The notes under the pieces are model-generated. The model saw only the letters and a list, made by a program, of their open reading frames with translations, did no database searches and had not been told where the DNA came from. From contig JAEUJM010000010.1 of the NCBI GenBank assembly GCA_016794585.1, forward strand, positions 1 to 62,890: a stretch of 62,890 nt of DNA. The letters are read 5' to 3'. The stretch's first letter is position 1, and each line of letters begins with the position of its first letter. The position numbers and the translations under genes were made by a program. The DNA is from Acidimicrobiales bacterium. Its GTDB lineage: Bacteria > Actinomycetota > Acidimicrobiia > Acidimicrobiales > DATDAH01. Shown one piece after another: positions 51,197 to 59,476 of this stretch.

Positions 51197-52582
51197 TCAG
51201 CGCGCCGCCGGGAGCCGCAGCACGGCGTCGATGCCACCGGTCGGCGCCGCTCGCAGCTCGAGGTCGCCGCCGTCGATGCGGGCCAGTTGGCGGGCTATGG
51301 GGAGGCCCAGGCCGCTGCCCCCGAGCCGTCGCCCGGCCGACGGCGTGGTCCAGAACCGGTCGAAGGCGCGGGCGCGCTCGTCGTCGCTCAGGCCCGGCCC
51401 CTCGTCGACGACGTGGGCCTCGGCGTCGCGCGCCGAGCTGCGAGAGGACAAGGTGACGGTGCTCCCCGGCGCCGACACGTCGAGGGCGTTGGCGAGCAGG
51501 TTGTCGACGACGCCGGCCACATGGTCGGGCGTGGCCAGCACCCGCACGGGCTGGTCCCCCGTGTCGAGGGCCAGCGCCACCCCCTGCTCGGCGGCCACGG
51601 GCGCCCACACCTCCCGACGTTCGTCGAGCAGCGCTCCCAGGTCGATGATCTCGGCCGTGACGGTGGTGGAGGTGCGTTCCGCCCGGGCCAGCGCCAACAG
51701 CCCGTCGACGAGACGCGACAGGCGCCCGACCTCACCGAGAGCAGCCTCGACCTCCTCCGCCTCGTCAGGACCGACCTCCTCGCGCACGTTCTCGAGCTGC
51801 AGGCGCAGCGCGGTGAGCGGCGTCCGCAATTGGTGCGAGGCGTCGGCCACGAAGGCCTCCTGGGCCGTGACGAGCTGCTCGAGTCGCGTCGCGGTGTCGT
51901 TGAACGCGACCGAGAGCGAGCGGACCTCGGGCGGGCCCTCGTCGGTCGGCGTGCGGGCTTCGAGGTCGCCGTGGCCGAGGCGGGTGGCGGTCTCCTGGAG
52001 GCGGCGCAACGGCCGGGTGACGGAGCGGGCCAGGACGATGCCGACCACCGTCGCCGCGGCGAGCGTGACGAGCGCCACGAGCCCGAGCCGGGCCCAGTTC
52101 CGCTGCACGCGCTCGTCGACGGCCGACGTCGGGTAGGTGATGCGCACGGCGCCGTGCACCTCTCCCCCCGACGCCACCGGCACGGCCACGTAGAGCAGGT
52201 TCTCGTCCAGGGTCTCGGACCGACGGGTGCCGGTGGCCACCCCACCGCCGAGCGCGGTGTCGATCTCGGGGCGGCTGGCGAAGGAGCGGTCGCCCGGGCG
52301 GAACGGGTCGGAGTCGGCCACCACGTCGCCCTGGTCGTCCACGATCACGACACGTCCACCGGTGCGCTCCTGGTAGGCCTCGGCCACGGACTGGAGATCG
52401 AGGTCCTGGGTGCCCTCGAGCACGTCCTCGGAGAGGGAGGCGAGGGCCACGGCATCACGCTCGACGTCGAAGGTGAGCTCATCGATCTGGCGGCGGGCAT
52501 AGGAGATGCCCAGCGGCACCTCGAGGATGACGAGCACGAGGACGGTGAGGGTGAGATACCCGACGAGGAGGCGACGGGTCAC
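51197..52582 (-). CDS. Sensor histidine kinase
   Basis: 461 residues from GTG 52582, whose TGA overlap with the response regulator suggests coupled translation. A membrane helix (7-24), an extracytoplasmic domain (about 30-160), a second helix (166-188), HAMP (about 188-240), phospho-acceptor His250 in the H box DASHQLRTPL, and an HATPase domain with N (VVDNLLANAL), G1 (VVDEGPGLS) and G2 (GSGLGLPIA) boxes are all present. It phosphorylates the regulator encoded just upstream. The stimulus is not evident. Confidence 0.95.
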   Translation of the reverse strand: MTRRLLVGYLTLTVLVLVILEVPLGISYARRQIDELTFDVERDAVALASLSEDVLEGTQDLDLQSVAEAYQERTGGRVVIVDDQGDVVADSDPFRPGDRSFASRPEIDTALGGGVATGTRRSETLDENLLYVAVPVASGGEVHGAVRITYPTSAVDERVQRNWARLGLVALVTLAAATVVGIVLARSVTRPLRRLQETATRLGHGDLEARTPTDEGPPEVRSLSVAFNDTATRLEQLVTAQEAFVADASHQLRTPLTALRLQLENVREEVGPDEAEEVEAALGEVGRLSRLVDGLLALARAERTSTTVTAEIIDLGALLDERREVWAPVAAEQGVALALDTGDQPVRVLATPDHVAGVVDNLLANALDVSAPGSTVTLSSRSSARDAEAHVVDEGPGLSDDERARAFDRFWTTPSAGRRLGGSGLGLPIARQLARIDGGDLELRAAPTGGIDAVLRLPAAR

Positions 52583-53262
52583 GGCCCGGTCCCGAGCCGG
52601 AAACCCACCCCCCGCACCGTCTCGATGAGGGTCGGGTCGCCCAGCTTCTTGCGCAGCGACGCCACATGGACGTCGAGCGTCTTGGTGGGCCCGTACCAGT
52701 GGGCGTCCCACACCTCCTCGAGGATCTCGTCGCGGGTGCGCGTGGCGCCCGGGTCGCTGGCCAACAACGCGAGGAGGTCGAACTCCTTGCGGGTGAGCGA
52801 GATCTCACCGCCGTCGACGGTGGCGCGGCGCGTGCGGGTGTCGACCTCCACGCGTCCCGCCCGCAGCACCGGGTCCGCCTCGGTGTCGCCGTCGCCGGCG
52901 ACCGCCTGGCGGCTGGCGGCCCGGCGACTGACGGCCCGGATGCGGGCGACCAGCTCACGGAAGCCGAAGGGCTTCACCACGTAGTCGTCGGCGCCGAGCT
53001 CGAGGCCCACCACCCGGTCGACCTCGTCGCCCCGCGCGGTGATGACGATGATGGGCACCTCGGACTCGGAGCGCAGACGCCGGCACACCTCGTACCCGTC
53101 GATGTCAGGCAGTCCGAGGTCCAAGAGCACGAGGTCGGCAGGCTCGGCGGCGAGGGCGTCCGCCCCCGTCGCCACGCGCGTCACCTCGAACCCCTCTCGC
53201 CCCAGACCCTTGACCAACGGGCCCGCGATGGCGTCGTCGTCTTCCACCAGCAGCAACCGCAC
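52579..53262 (-). CDS. OmpR/PhoB-family response regulator
   Basis: 227 residues from GTG 53262; a TTG at 53319 would add 19 residues with no good binding site. The receiver domain (2-118) has the acidic pocket LVEDDDA, phospho-acceptor Asp48 (LLDLGLPDIDG) and Lys near 97 (VVKPFG). The winged-helix DNA-binding domain spans about 135-225 (LTRKEFDLLALLASDPGAT and VASLRKKLGDPTLIETVRGVGFRL). It is cotranscribed with the kinase. Divergent secreted-protein genes at 53399 are candidate targets. Confidence 0.95.
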   Translation of the reverse strand: MRLLLVEDDDAIAGPLVKGLGREGFEVTRVATGADALAAEPADLVLLDLGLPDIDGYEVCRRLRSESEVPIIVITARGDEVDRVVGLELGADDYVVKPFGFRELVARIRAVSRRAASRQAVAGDGDTEADPVLRAGRVEVDTRTRRATVDGGEISLTRKEFDLLALLASDPGATRTRDEILEEVWDAHWYGPTKTLDVHVASLRKKLGDPTLIETVRGVGFRLGTGP

Positions 53263-53398
53263 GTCACCACCGTCGCACGATTCCGTGCTGATCGGTGCCG
53301 CTGCGGCGAACTTTGCCAAGCCTTAACTCTTGGCTGCCTCGGGGTTGTCGATGCCTCTCGTACGGTCCGGTGGTCGGATCGCAACCGGGAGGAACCCC

Positions 53399-53842
53399 AT
53401 GGAACGACGCAAGGCACTCGCCGTCGCAGGAACCATCGCCGGGACGGTGGCCGCCGCCGGGGCGGCCATGGCGGTGAACTTCGGACTGCTCGGCGCCCAG
53501 GCCAGCACGGTGGGCAACCTCGACGTGAAGAGCGCGGCATCGCTGGCCGCGCCCACCACCACGACCACCGAGGCCACGCCCGACGTCACCATCATCTACC
53601 AGGACATCCCGGTGCCCGCTGCGGGCGGCGGCGGTTCCTCGTCGAGCGGCTTCGAGTCGTCCGGCGGCGCGCCCGCGCCCGCGGCGCCCGCCCCGACCCC
53701 GACCCCTGCGGCCACCGCCCCGGCGCCGGCTCCGGCCCCGACGCCCACCTTCAGCGACGACGACGACGGCGACGACCACGGCGACGACGACCACAGCGAC
53801 GACCACAGCGACGACGACGACCACGACGAAGACGATGACTGA
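53399..53842 (+). CDS. Small secreted protein with Asp/His-rich acidic tail
   Basis: 147 residues from ATG 53399, with GGGAGG upstream. A signal or anchor segment (ALAVAGTIAGTVAAAGAAMA, residues 6-25) leads to a short region of ordinary composition (TIIYQDIPVPA), an Ala/Pro-rich stretch, and a final 30 residues made almost only of Asp and His with Gly/Ser (FSDDDDGDDHGDDDHS). Such tails bind divalent metals such as calcium, zinc or copper. The function is unknown. It is divergent from the response regulator, and its stop overlaps the start of the next gene by 8 bases. Confidence 0.65.
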   Translation: MERRKALAVAGTIAGTVAAAGAAMAVNFGLLGAQASTVGNLDVKSAASLAAPTTTTTEATPDVTIIYQDIPVPAAGGGGSSSSGFESSGGAPAPAAPAPTPTPAATAPAPAPAPTPTFSDDDDGDDHGDDDHSDDHSDDDDHDEDDD

Positions 53843-54329
53843 AGGTTTCAACGCACCGCTCGGCGTCGCCGGTGACGGTGGCCCGAACGGCAAAGGGAAG
53901 GCCTCGGGCAGGGCCTCCGCCCGGTCCACCCGGAACAAGCGTCCCCATGCGGCGGCCGCCACCCGGATCCTGACCGCCGGCGCCGCCACCACCGCGGCGT
54001 TCGGGATGGTCGCGGCGATGGGCCTGGCCAACCCGCCCGAGGACGCGACGGCCGCGAACGCACCGGTCGTCGACCGCCCACTGGTGACCACCACGACCTC
54101 GACGGCGCCCCCACGCATCATCATCGTGCGCCCCCGCTACGTCGAGGTCCCCTCGAGCGGGGGTTCATCGAGCGGTTCGTCCGGCTCGTCCGGCTCGTCC
54201 GGATCCAGTGGCTCGTCGGCGAGCTCCGGCTCGTCGGCGCCGGCCGCCGCGGCACCCGCGCCGGCTCCCGCATCAGCTCCGGCCCCGGCCCCCGCACCGG
54301 CGCCGGTCACCACCAGCGGCGGCAGCTAG
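53835..54329 (+). CDS. Small membrane-anchored or secreted protein with GSS and AP repeats
   Basis: 164 residues from ATG 53835, overlapping the previous gene. A basic N-terminal 40 residues is followed by a hydrophobic segment (ILTAGAATTAAFGMVAAMG, about 45-63), a Thr-rich stretch, IIIVRPRYVEVPS, then repeated SGSSGSS units and an Ala-Pro tail. It has the same three-part layout as its partner (hydrophobic segment, short strand motif ending in VP, low-complexity tail), so the two may be distant paralogues. No domain is recognised. Confidence 0.6.
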   Translation: MTEGFNAPLGVAGDGGPNGKGKASGRASARSTRNKRPHAAAATRILTAGAATTAAFGMVAAMGLANPPEDATAANAPVVDRPLVTTTTSTAPPRIIIVRPRYVEVPSSGGSSSGSSGSSGSSGSSGSSASSGSSAPAAAAPAPAPASAPAPAPAPAPVTTSGGS

Positions 54330-54397
54330 CCCCCACGGGCACGCCGCCCCGCTGGCCCACTGCGGCCGTCCCGGCCCTCACCCTCATCGCCCCGAGG

Positions 54398-54422
54398 GAG
54401 AGCAGCCGGGGCGGCCGCTCTC
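54398..54422. terminator. Hairpin between the secreted-protein pair and carD
   Basis: GAGAGCAGCCG and CGGCCGCTCTC pair over 11 positions with one A-C mismatch around a GGG loop, between the two converging stops. A plausible bidirectional terminator without a U-tract. Confidence 0.5.
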
Positions 54423-54489
54423 GCGTCTCGCTGCGTCCACTCGGTCCTCGCCGCCTCCCGGGCGCCGGCGCCCGGCCGACCCTGGTCGA

Positions 54490-54966
54490 CTAGGAGAGCT
54501 GCTGGGTGACCTGGTCGAGCGCCTCGTCCTCGGACACGTCGAGGGCGAAGCTCAGCTCGGAGACGAGCACGCCCCGCGCCTTGACCAGCATCGACTTCTC
54601 GCCGGCGGAGAGACCGCGGTCGGCGTCGCGCAGGGCCAGATTCCGGACCACCTCGGCCACCTGGTAGACGTCGCCCGACTTCAGCTTCTCCTGGTGGTTC
54701 TTGAACCGGCGGCTCCAGTTGGAGGGCTCGCGCACGTCACGCTTGGCCAGGAGCTGGAACAGGTCGTCGACGTCCTCGCGGGCGATCGGCCGGCGCATGC
54801 CGACGGCCTCGGCGTTGTCCGAGGGCACCGAGAGCATGAGGTCACCGTGGGCCATGCGCAGCACCAGGTACTCCTTCTTCTCGCCGAAGACCTCGCGCTT
54901 CTCTTTGCGCTCGATCACTGCGGCGCCGTGGTGGGGATACACGACGCGATCGCCGACTTCGAACAA
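54490..54966 (-). CDS. carD: CarD-family transcription factor
   Basis: 158 residues from TTG 54966, chosen because AGGAG is 8 bases upstream and the resulting start MFEVGDRVVYPHHG matches known CarD proteins. A GTG at 54975 is the alternative, but its start overlaps the binding site. The N-terminal Tudor-like RNA-polymerase interaction domain (residues 1-60, GDRVVYPHHGAAVIE, EYLVLRMAHGDL) and the basic helical domain (about 75-158, PSNWSRRFK, GLSAGEKSMLVKARG) are complete. CarD binds RNA polymerase beta at promoters and stabilises open complexes, especially on rRNA genes. Confidence 0.95.
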   Translation of the reverse strand: MFEVGDRVVYPHHGAAVIERKEKREVFGEKKEYLVLRMAHGDLMLSVPSDNAEAVGMRRPIAREDVDDLFQLLAKRDVREPSNWSRRFKNHQEKLKSGDVYQVAEVVRNLALRDADRGLSAGEKSMLVKARGVLVSELSFALDVSEDEALDQVTQQLS

Positions 54967-55105
54967 GGGCTGCACTCCTGGGGTCCGCCGCAGTCCCCCG
55001 CGCAGGGGCTCGGCTCCGGCAATTCGGGCATGTCAGGATGCCACGAAACGGGCCGATCCCCACCCTTCCGGGCACCGCCGGCCGCGGCTTCGTAGCATCG
55101 GCGTG

Positions 55106-55312
55106 GTGAGCATCGCTCCCGAGAACTGGTGGCTGCACTGCCCGCACTGCGACCGCTGGGCGCGCGCGGTGGATCACGGCGTCCTGCGCATCAAGGCCCG
55201 CTCGAAGGGCAAGCGCATCCTCGGCCGCTGCTCCCAGTGCCACAAGCTCCGGTGGATCCGGGTGGTGGACCAGCCGCCCGGCTGGCAGCCGCCGTCCGGC
55301 CCCGCTTCGTGA
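55106..55312 (+). CDS. Small zinc-ribbon protein
   Basis: 68 residues from GTG 55106 (a GTG one codon earlier is equally possible). Two Cys-x2-Cys pairs (CPHCDRW and CSQCHKL) about 27 residues apart form a probable zinc ribbon, joined by a basic segment (RIKARSKGKRILGR). No family name is known to me. Its stop overlaps the cyclase start (GTGA), so the pair is translationally coupled, and it is divergent from carD. Confidence 0.65.
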   Translation: MSIAPENWWLHCPHCDRWARAVDHGVLRIKARSKGKRILGRCSQCHKLRWIRVVDQPPGWQPPSGPAS

Positions 55313-56466
55313 CCGACCGCGACACGATCGACGCCGAGCTCGAGGCTGCCGGCCTGCTCGACCCGACCGCTCCCGGGGCCGCCGGCCGGCGCGAGCTGCT
55401 CGCGTACCTCCTCGACCAGGGGTGCAGCATCGACGAGCTGGTGGCGGCCGACGCTGCGGGCCGTCTCACGGCGGCGGCCGCCGACGCCCACCTGCGGCGA
55501 CACCAGACGCCGGTCGACGCCGTCACCGTCGCCGGCCTCGCCGCGGTGGACCCGGCATCGATCGCCCCGGCGTGGCGCGCGATCGGGTTCGCGGACCCGC
55601 CGCCCGATGCCGAGCTGTGGTGGCCCTCGGACGCCCCCACGTTCGCGGCCTTCGACCAGGCCGCCGCGATCTTCGGCGCCGAGCGCCTGGCCCAGTTCAG
55701 CCGCGCCCTCGGACGGGCGGCGGCACAGGTGGCCGAAGCCGCGGTGGCCATGTTCGTGGTCGACGTCCAGGCCACGCTCGAGGCCGAGGGTCGTCCACCC
55801 GTCGAGCTGGCGCAGGCCAACCTGACGGCCCAGCTGGCGGCGGACGCCATCCCTGGGGTCTTCGAGTCCGCGTTCCGCCACCACCTCGAGGCGGCCCAAC
55901 GCCGGCTCGACGCCACGACGTTCACCGCCGGCCGCGACCGGGCGCTCCTGAGCGTCGGGTTCGCCGACCTGGTGGGCTCGACCGAGCTCGCCCACCGGCT
56001 CGACCCGGCGGGCACCGCCCGGCTGGCCGCCGACCTCGAGCGCGTGGCGACCGACGCGGTGGCACGCGCCGACGGCCGCCTGGTGAAGACCATCGGCGAC
56101 GGCATCCTGTTCACCACCCCCGACACCGCGTCGGCGCTGGCGATCGCCACGGAGCTGACGACGTGGGCGGCCGGCGATGAGCGCCTCGACGGCCTGCGCG
56201 TGGGCCTGGCCTCGGGTCCCGTCGTGTGGCAGGAAGGCGACGTCCACGGCCCGGTGGTCAACCTGGCGGCCCGCCTCTGCGCCGCCGCCGACGGCGGCCA
56301 GGTGCTCGTCGAGGCGGGGTTCGCAGCGGCCCACGGCGACGCCGACCCGCGACTCTCTCCCGTCGGCGAGGTCACCCTCCGCGGCTTCGCCACCCCGGTG
56401 CTCGTCTCGACCCTCGCCCTTCAGGTGGGCTCGGTGCGCCCGGGGCACGACGACACCGCCGGCTGA
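55309..56466 (+). CDS. Class III adenylate/guanylate cyclase
   Basis: 385 residues from GTG 55309. Residues about 1-195 form a helical region of unknown role, and 200-375 are the cyclase catalytic domain. Metal Asp is seen in SVGFADLVGSTELAH, the lysine and second Asp in RLVKTIGDGILF, and the Asn/Arg pair in PVVNLAARLCAAAD. All catalytic residues needed for a homodimeric class III enzyme appear present. The K/D pairing suggests ATP, not GTP, as substrate. Domain order is unlike membrane sensors, so it is probably cytosolic. The upstream zinc-ribbon gene may modulate it. Confidence 0.88.
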   Translation: MTDRDTIDAELEAAGLLDPTAPGAAGRRELLAYLLDQGCSIDELVAADAAGRLTAAAADAHLRRHQTPVDAVTVAGLAAVDPASIAPAWRAIGFADPPPDAELWWPSDAPTFAAFDQAAAIFGAERLAQFSRALGRAAAQVAEAAVAMFVVDVQATLEAEGRPPVELAQANLTAQLAADAIPGVFESAFRHHLEAAQRRLDATTFTAGRDRALLSVGFADLVGSTELAHRLDPAGTARLAADLERVATDAVARADGRLVKTIGDGILFTTPDTASALAIATELTTWAAGDERLDGLRVGLASGPVVWQEGDVHGPVVNLAARLCAAADGGQVLVEAGFAAAHGDADPRLSPVGEVTLRGFATPVLVSTLALQVGSVRPGHDDTAG

Positions 56467-56541
56467 GTCCGACCGCCGCCTGCCCGGCTCGGCCATGCTG
56501 TCGGACGTTCCCCGACGGTCGGGGGCGGAAAGGACCGTTCG

Positions 56542-57015
56542 ATGCGCACCCGTTCCTGGGGGACCCGCTACGCCGTGGTGGCCAGCACCCTGGCACTCGT
56601 CCTCGCCCTGTCCGGCACGGCCTACGCCGTGGCCACGGTGCGCAGCGCCGACATCGTCGACGGCACGATCATCGCCGCCGACGTCGCAGATGGCCGCCTG
56701 TCCCGCCTCGACATGGCCACCACGTCGCTCGGGCGCTCACCCCGGATGTTCTTCACCGTGCAGGCCAACGGCAACGCGTTCACCCGCGGCGGCATCAGCG
56801 CCACCCACCCCCAGACCGGCGTCTACAAGCTCACCTTCAGCCGATCCCTCGCCGACTGCGCGATCTCGGTCACCCCGGTGGCCGAGGTGGTGACGGGCAC
56901 GTTCGACTCGTACGTCTCGTTCGCCATCGACGGCGCCGAGCTCACCGTCGTGGTGCGCAAGGAGGCCGACCAGGCGCTGAACAACAACGGCTTCCACGCC
57001 ATCGCCGTCTGCTGA
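56542..57015 (+). CDS. Secreted hypothetical protein
   Basis: 157 residues from ATG 56542, with GAAAGGACC before it. A Sec signal peptide (YAVVASTLALVLALSGTAYA, residues 10-29) is followed by VRSADIVDGTIIAADVADG, a short Ile/Asp pattern repeated in some secreted actinobacterial and phage-tail-like proteins. A Ser-rich beta-strand region follows, and the protein ends in Cys. Function unknown. It stands alone after the cyclase gene on the same strand. Confidence 0.65.
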   Translation: MRTRSWGTRYAVVASTLALVLALSGTAYAVATVRSADIVDGTIIAADVADGRLSRLDMATTSLGRSPRMFFTVQANGNAFTRGGISATHPQTGVYKLTFSRSLADCAISVTPVAEVVTGTFDSYVSFAIDGAELTVVVRKEADQALNNNGFHAIAVC

Positions 57016-57076
57016 TCCGGCCTGGCCCCGCGATATTCCCTGGGCGCAGGACCGGCTCGGCGCCGACCATGGGCGC

Positions 57077-58060
57077 GTGCGGACACGTGACCGGTTCGAC
57101 GCCGGGGCGGCGGCGGCGTTCCTGCGCGAGCGCTTCGCCGATCCGGCCATCACCGTCGAGCCCCTGAGCGGCGGCAACTGGTCGGACGCGTTCGCCTTCC
57201 GCCACGAGGGCGCCGACCTCGTCGCCCGCTTCGGCCGCCACCCCGAGGACTACCGCAAGGACGCCCGGGCCGCCGACTGGCGGTCCCCGGCCCTCCCCGT
57301 CCCGGCGTTCGTCGACCTCGGCCCCGTCGATGGCGGCGCGGTCGATCCCGGCACCGCCGCCGGCCTGGACGATCCGGCGGGCTGGTGGTTCGCGGTCACC
57401 ATGCGCGCGCACGGCACGCCGCTCGAGACCGCCTCCCCCGCCGGGTGGCCCGCGCTCATCCCGGAGGTGGTCGACCTGATCGCCACCGCGGCCGCTCTGC
57501 CCTACGACGCCGACCTGGGCGTGGGGCGCTGGGACGGCGACGGCGTCGCGCCGCACGCCACCTGGCGCTCGTTCCTGCTCGAGGTCACCGAGGACGGACC
57601 CGGCCACCGGATCGCCGGCTGGAGCACGGCCCTGGCTGCGCACCCCGAGGCCCAGGCGGCCTTCGACGCCGGGGTCGCGACACTTGCTCGCCTCGCCGAC
57701 GCCATCGATCCGCCGGTCGGCGTCGTCCACGCCGACCTCACGAACGCGAACGTGCTCGTCGACCGCGGCCGCATCACCGCCGTGCTCGACTGGGGATCGG
57801 CCTTGTACGGCGACCCGCTGCACGAGGTCGCGTGGCTCACCTACTGGCAGCCGTGGCAGCCCGCCGTGCCCGGCGCGGCGCTCCTCGCTGCCGCCCTGGC
57901 CGACGGCCGCCTCACCGTCGGCGGCGACGTCGACCGCCGCCTGCACGCCTGTCGCCTGCACATCGGCCTGGGTCACCTCGGCTACCACGCCTGGAACGGC
58001 GACGATGTGTGGCTCGATCGCCTCACCCGCCTCGTCCTCGCCGACGTCGACCCGCGCTGA
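57077..58060 (+). CDS. Phosphotransferase-family kinase-like protein (APH fold)
   Basis: 327 residues from GTG 57077. LSGGNWSDAFAFRHEGADLVARF is the glycine loop and lysine strand, VVHADLTNANVLVD is the catalytic loop with Asp and Asn, and AVLDWGSALYGDPLHEVAWL is the metal-binding segment. It belongs to the aminoglycoside-phosphotransferase/homoserine-kinase-like family, whose members phosphorylate very varied small molecules. It is a second such protein in the window (see 40271) but only distantly similar to it. Confidence 0.85.
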   Translation: MRTRDRFDAGAAAAFLRERFADPAITVEPLSGGNWSDAFAFRHEGADLVARFGRHPEDYRKDARAADWRSPALPVPAFVDLGPVDGGAVDPGTAAGLDDPAGWWFAVTMRAHGTPLETASPAGWPALIPEVVDLIATAAALPYDADLGVGRWDGDGVAPHATWRSFLLEVTEDGPGHRIAGWSTALAAHPEAQAAFDAGVATLARLADAIDPPVGVVHADLTNANVLVDRGRITAVLDWGSALYGDPLHEVAWLTYWQPWQPAVPGAALLAAALADGRLTVGGDVDRRLHACRLHIGLGHLGYHAWNGDDVWLDRLTRLVLADVDPR

Positions 58061-58119
58061 GTTGCGGGGGCGGATGTCGACGGACCGCGTCGAGCGGGCC
58101 GAGCGATCGCCGCTCCCGC

Positions 58120-58677
58120 TCAGGCCGGATCGGCGGCGTCCCAGGGGACGGTGCCCGAGAGCCAGTGCGTGACCGGCTCCTCCTGGTCGTTCGAATGGAG
58201 GTGGCGAGGCGGCGTGGCGAAGGTGGCGTAGGGCCGGCAGCGCAGAACCACCCGGCCCTCGTCCTCGGCCATCTGGGCCACGAAGGGCCGGGCCTCCTCA
58301 CCGAGGGGCTGGCCCGACATGCGGCCGGCGACCGCCATCATCACGTCGACCACCACCTCGGGGTCGCGCTCGACGACCACGTCGCAATACACCTGCAGGT
58401 AGCCGACCGGGAACTGCTCGTCGAGCACGAGCAGGCTCACCTTGCCGAGACGCTCGGCGGCCCTGGCCTTGGCCCGAGCCCCCATCGTGGCCACGAGGAG
58501 CTCCCCGTCGTCGGTGGGGATGTAGTAGACGACCGACATCGCGGGCCCGTCGTCACGGCGGGTGTAGCCCAGCACGCACGTCCGGTGGGTGTTGACGAAC
58601 GCCCGCCGCTCGGACGGGAGCATGTCCCGATCGGTGGGCAGCACGAACGGGTCATCGGACAGGGGTAGCAGATCCAT
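58120..58677 (-). CDS. Pyridoxamine 5'-phosphate oxidase-like flavin/F420-fold protein
   Basis: 185 residues from ATG 58677 (GAGGAG 8 bases upstream). The split-barrel fold is indicated by ERRAFVNTHRTCVLGYTRRD, then AMSVVYYIPTDDGELLVATM, then LGKVSLLVLDEQFPVGYLQVY. In actinobacteria this fold binds FMN or F420 and serves as an oxidoreductase or deazaflavin-dependent enzyme; no cofactor signature is decisive. It is divergent from the TetR gene across an 18-bp perfect palindrome, so it is probably that regulator's target. Confidence 0.8.
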   Translation of the reverse strand: MDLLPLSDDPFVLPTDRDMLPSERRAFVNTHRTCVLGYTRRDDGPAMSVVYYIPTDDGELLVATMGARAKARAAERLGKVSLLVLDEQFPVGYLQVYCDVVVERDPEVVVDVMMAVAGRMSGQPLGEEARPFVAQMAEDEGRVVLRCRPYATFATPPRHLHSNDQEEPVTHWLSGTVPWDAADPA

Positions 58678-58692
58678 GGTCGCTCTCCTCAT

Positions 58693-58710
58693 TGTTATCG
58701 ATCGATAACA
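58693..58710. promoter_or_regulatory. Perfect 18-bp palindrome between the TetR gene and its divergent target
   Basis: TGTTATCGATCGATAACA is fully symmetric and lies 8 bases before the TetR start and 16 bases before the divergent flavin-fold gene. TetR-family dimers usually bind such short palindromes overlapping their own promoter. Autoregulation and control of the neighbour are strongly suggested. Confidence 0.8.
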
Positions 58711-58717
58711 TAGTGCC

Positions 58718-59404
58718 GTGGAGGACCAGCCCGCCCGAGATCCGGCGCCGCCCGGTCGGGCTCGCCGCCGACACCGGCCCGGGCTCCGCGAAGAGCTCCT
58801 CGAGGCCGCGCTGGAGGAGTTCGCCGCCCACGGCTTCGACGGCGCCTCGACCGCGTCCATTGCCCGGCGCGCCGGCGCCCACCAGCCCCAGATCAACTAC
58901 CACTTCGCCTCCAAGGAGGCCCTGTGGCGGGCCAGCGTCGACCACCTCTTCGGTGGGCTCGTCGAGGCCCTCGGCGACCTCCCGCCGCACGGCTCCGAGG
59001 GAGCGGACGCCCTCGACGTGGACGTACTGGCCGAGACGCTGGCCGGCACCATCGGCCGCTTCGTGCGCTTCGCTGCCGCACACCCCGAACTCAACCGCAT
59101 CGTGGTGCACGAGGCGACGGCGCGGACGACCCGCCTCGACTGGCTGGTCGACACCCACGTTCGCCCGCTCGCCGAGCGCAGCCGGGCCGCGTGGCGACGC
59201 CTGCGCGACGCTGGCGTCGCCGCACCTCTCGACGACCGCTTCGTCCACCACGTGATCGTCGGTGCGGCGTCGCTCGTCTACGTCAACGCCCCCGAGTTCG
59301 AGCGCCTCCACGGCGAGGACCCTGCCCGCCCCGACCTCGTCGACCGCCACGCCGACGGCGTCGTCGCGATGCTCCTCCCCGGCCGGCGCCCCGCCGCCCC
59401 CTGA
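58718..59404 (+). CDS. TetR-family transcriptional regulator
   Basis: 228 residues from GTG 58718. The DNA-binding domain covers about residues 22-68: LREELLEAALEEFAAHGFDG, STASIARRAGAHQPQINYHF and ASKEALWRASVDHLF. The C-terminal ligand domain is helical and all of normal length. Ligand unknown. It overlaps the palindrome described separately and controls, probably, itself and the divergent pyridoxamine-oxidase-like gene. It converges with nrdJ across a strong terminator hairpin. Confidence 0.92.
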   Translation: MEDQPARDPAPPGRARRRHRPGLREELLEAALEEFAAHGFDGASTASIARRAGAHQPQINYHFASKEALWRASVDHLFGGLVEALGDLPPHGSEGADALDVDVLAETLAGTIGRFVRFAAAHPELNRIVVHEATARTTRLDWLVDTHVRPLAERSRAAWRRLRDAGVAAPLDDRFVHHVIVGAASLVYVNAPEFERLHGEDPARPDLVDRHADGVVAMLLPGRRPAAP

Positions 59405-59407
59405 CGC

Positions 59408-59437
59408 GGGGGAGGGGCCCCGAAGGGCCCCTCCCCC
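59408..59437. terminator. Strong hairpin between convergent tetR and nrdJ
   Basis: GGGGGAGGGGCCC (59408-59420) and GGGCCCCTCCCCC (59425-59437) are perfect 13-bp complements around the loop CGAA. It lies 4 bases after the tetR stop and 40 bases after the nrdJ stop. This is one of the clearest terminators in the window and probably acts in both directions. Confidence 0.85.
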
Positions 59438-59476
59438 GTCGGTCCGACCGCCGGCACCCGATGGGCGCCGCCGGGA

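Noticed and set aside
53752..53842. GAC/CAC-rich tract, possible microsatellite
   Set aside because: It is the in-frame Asp/His tail of the secreted protein.
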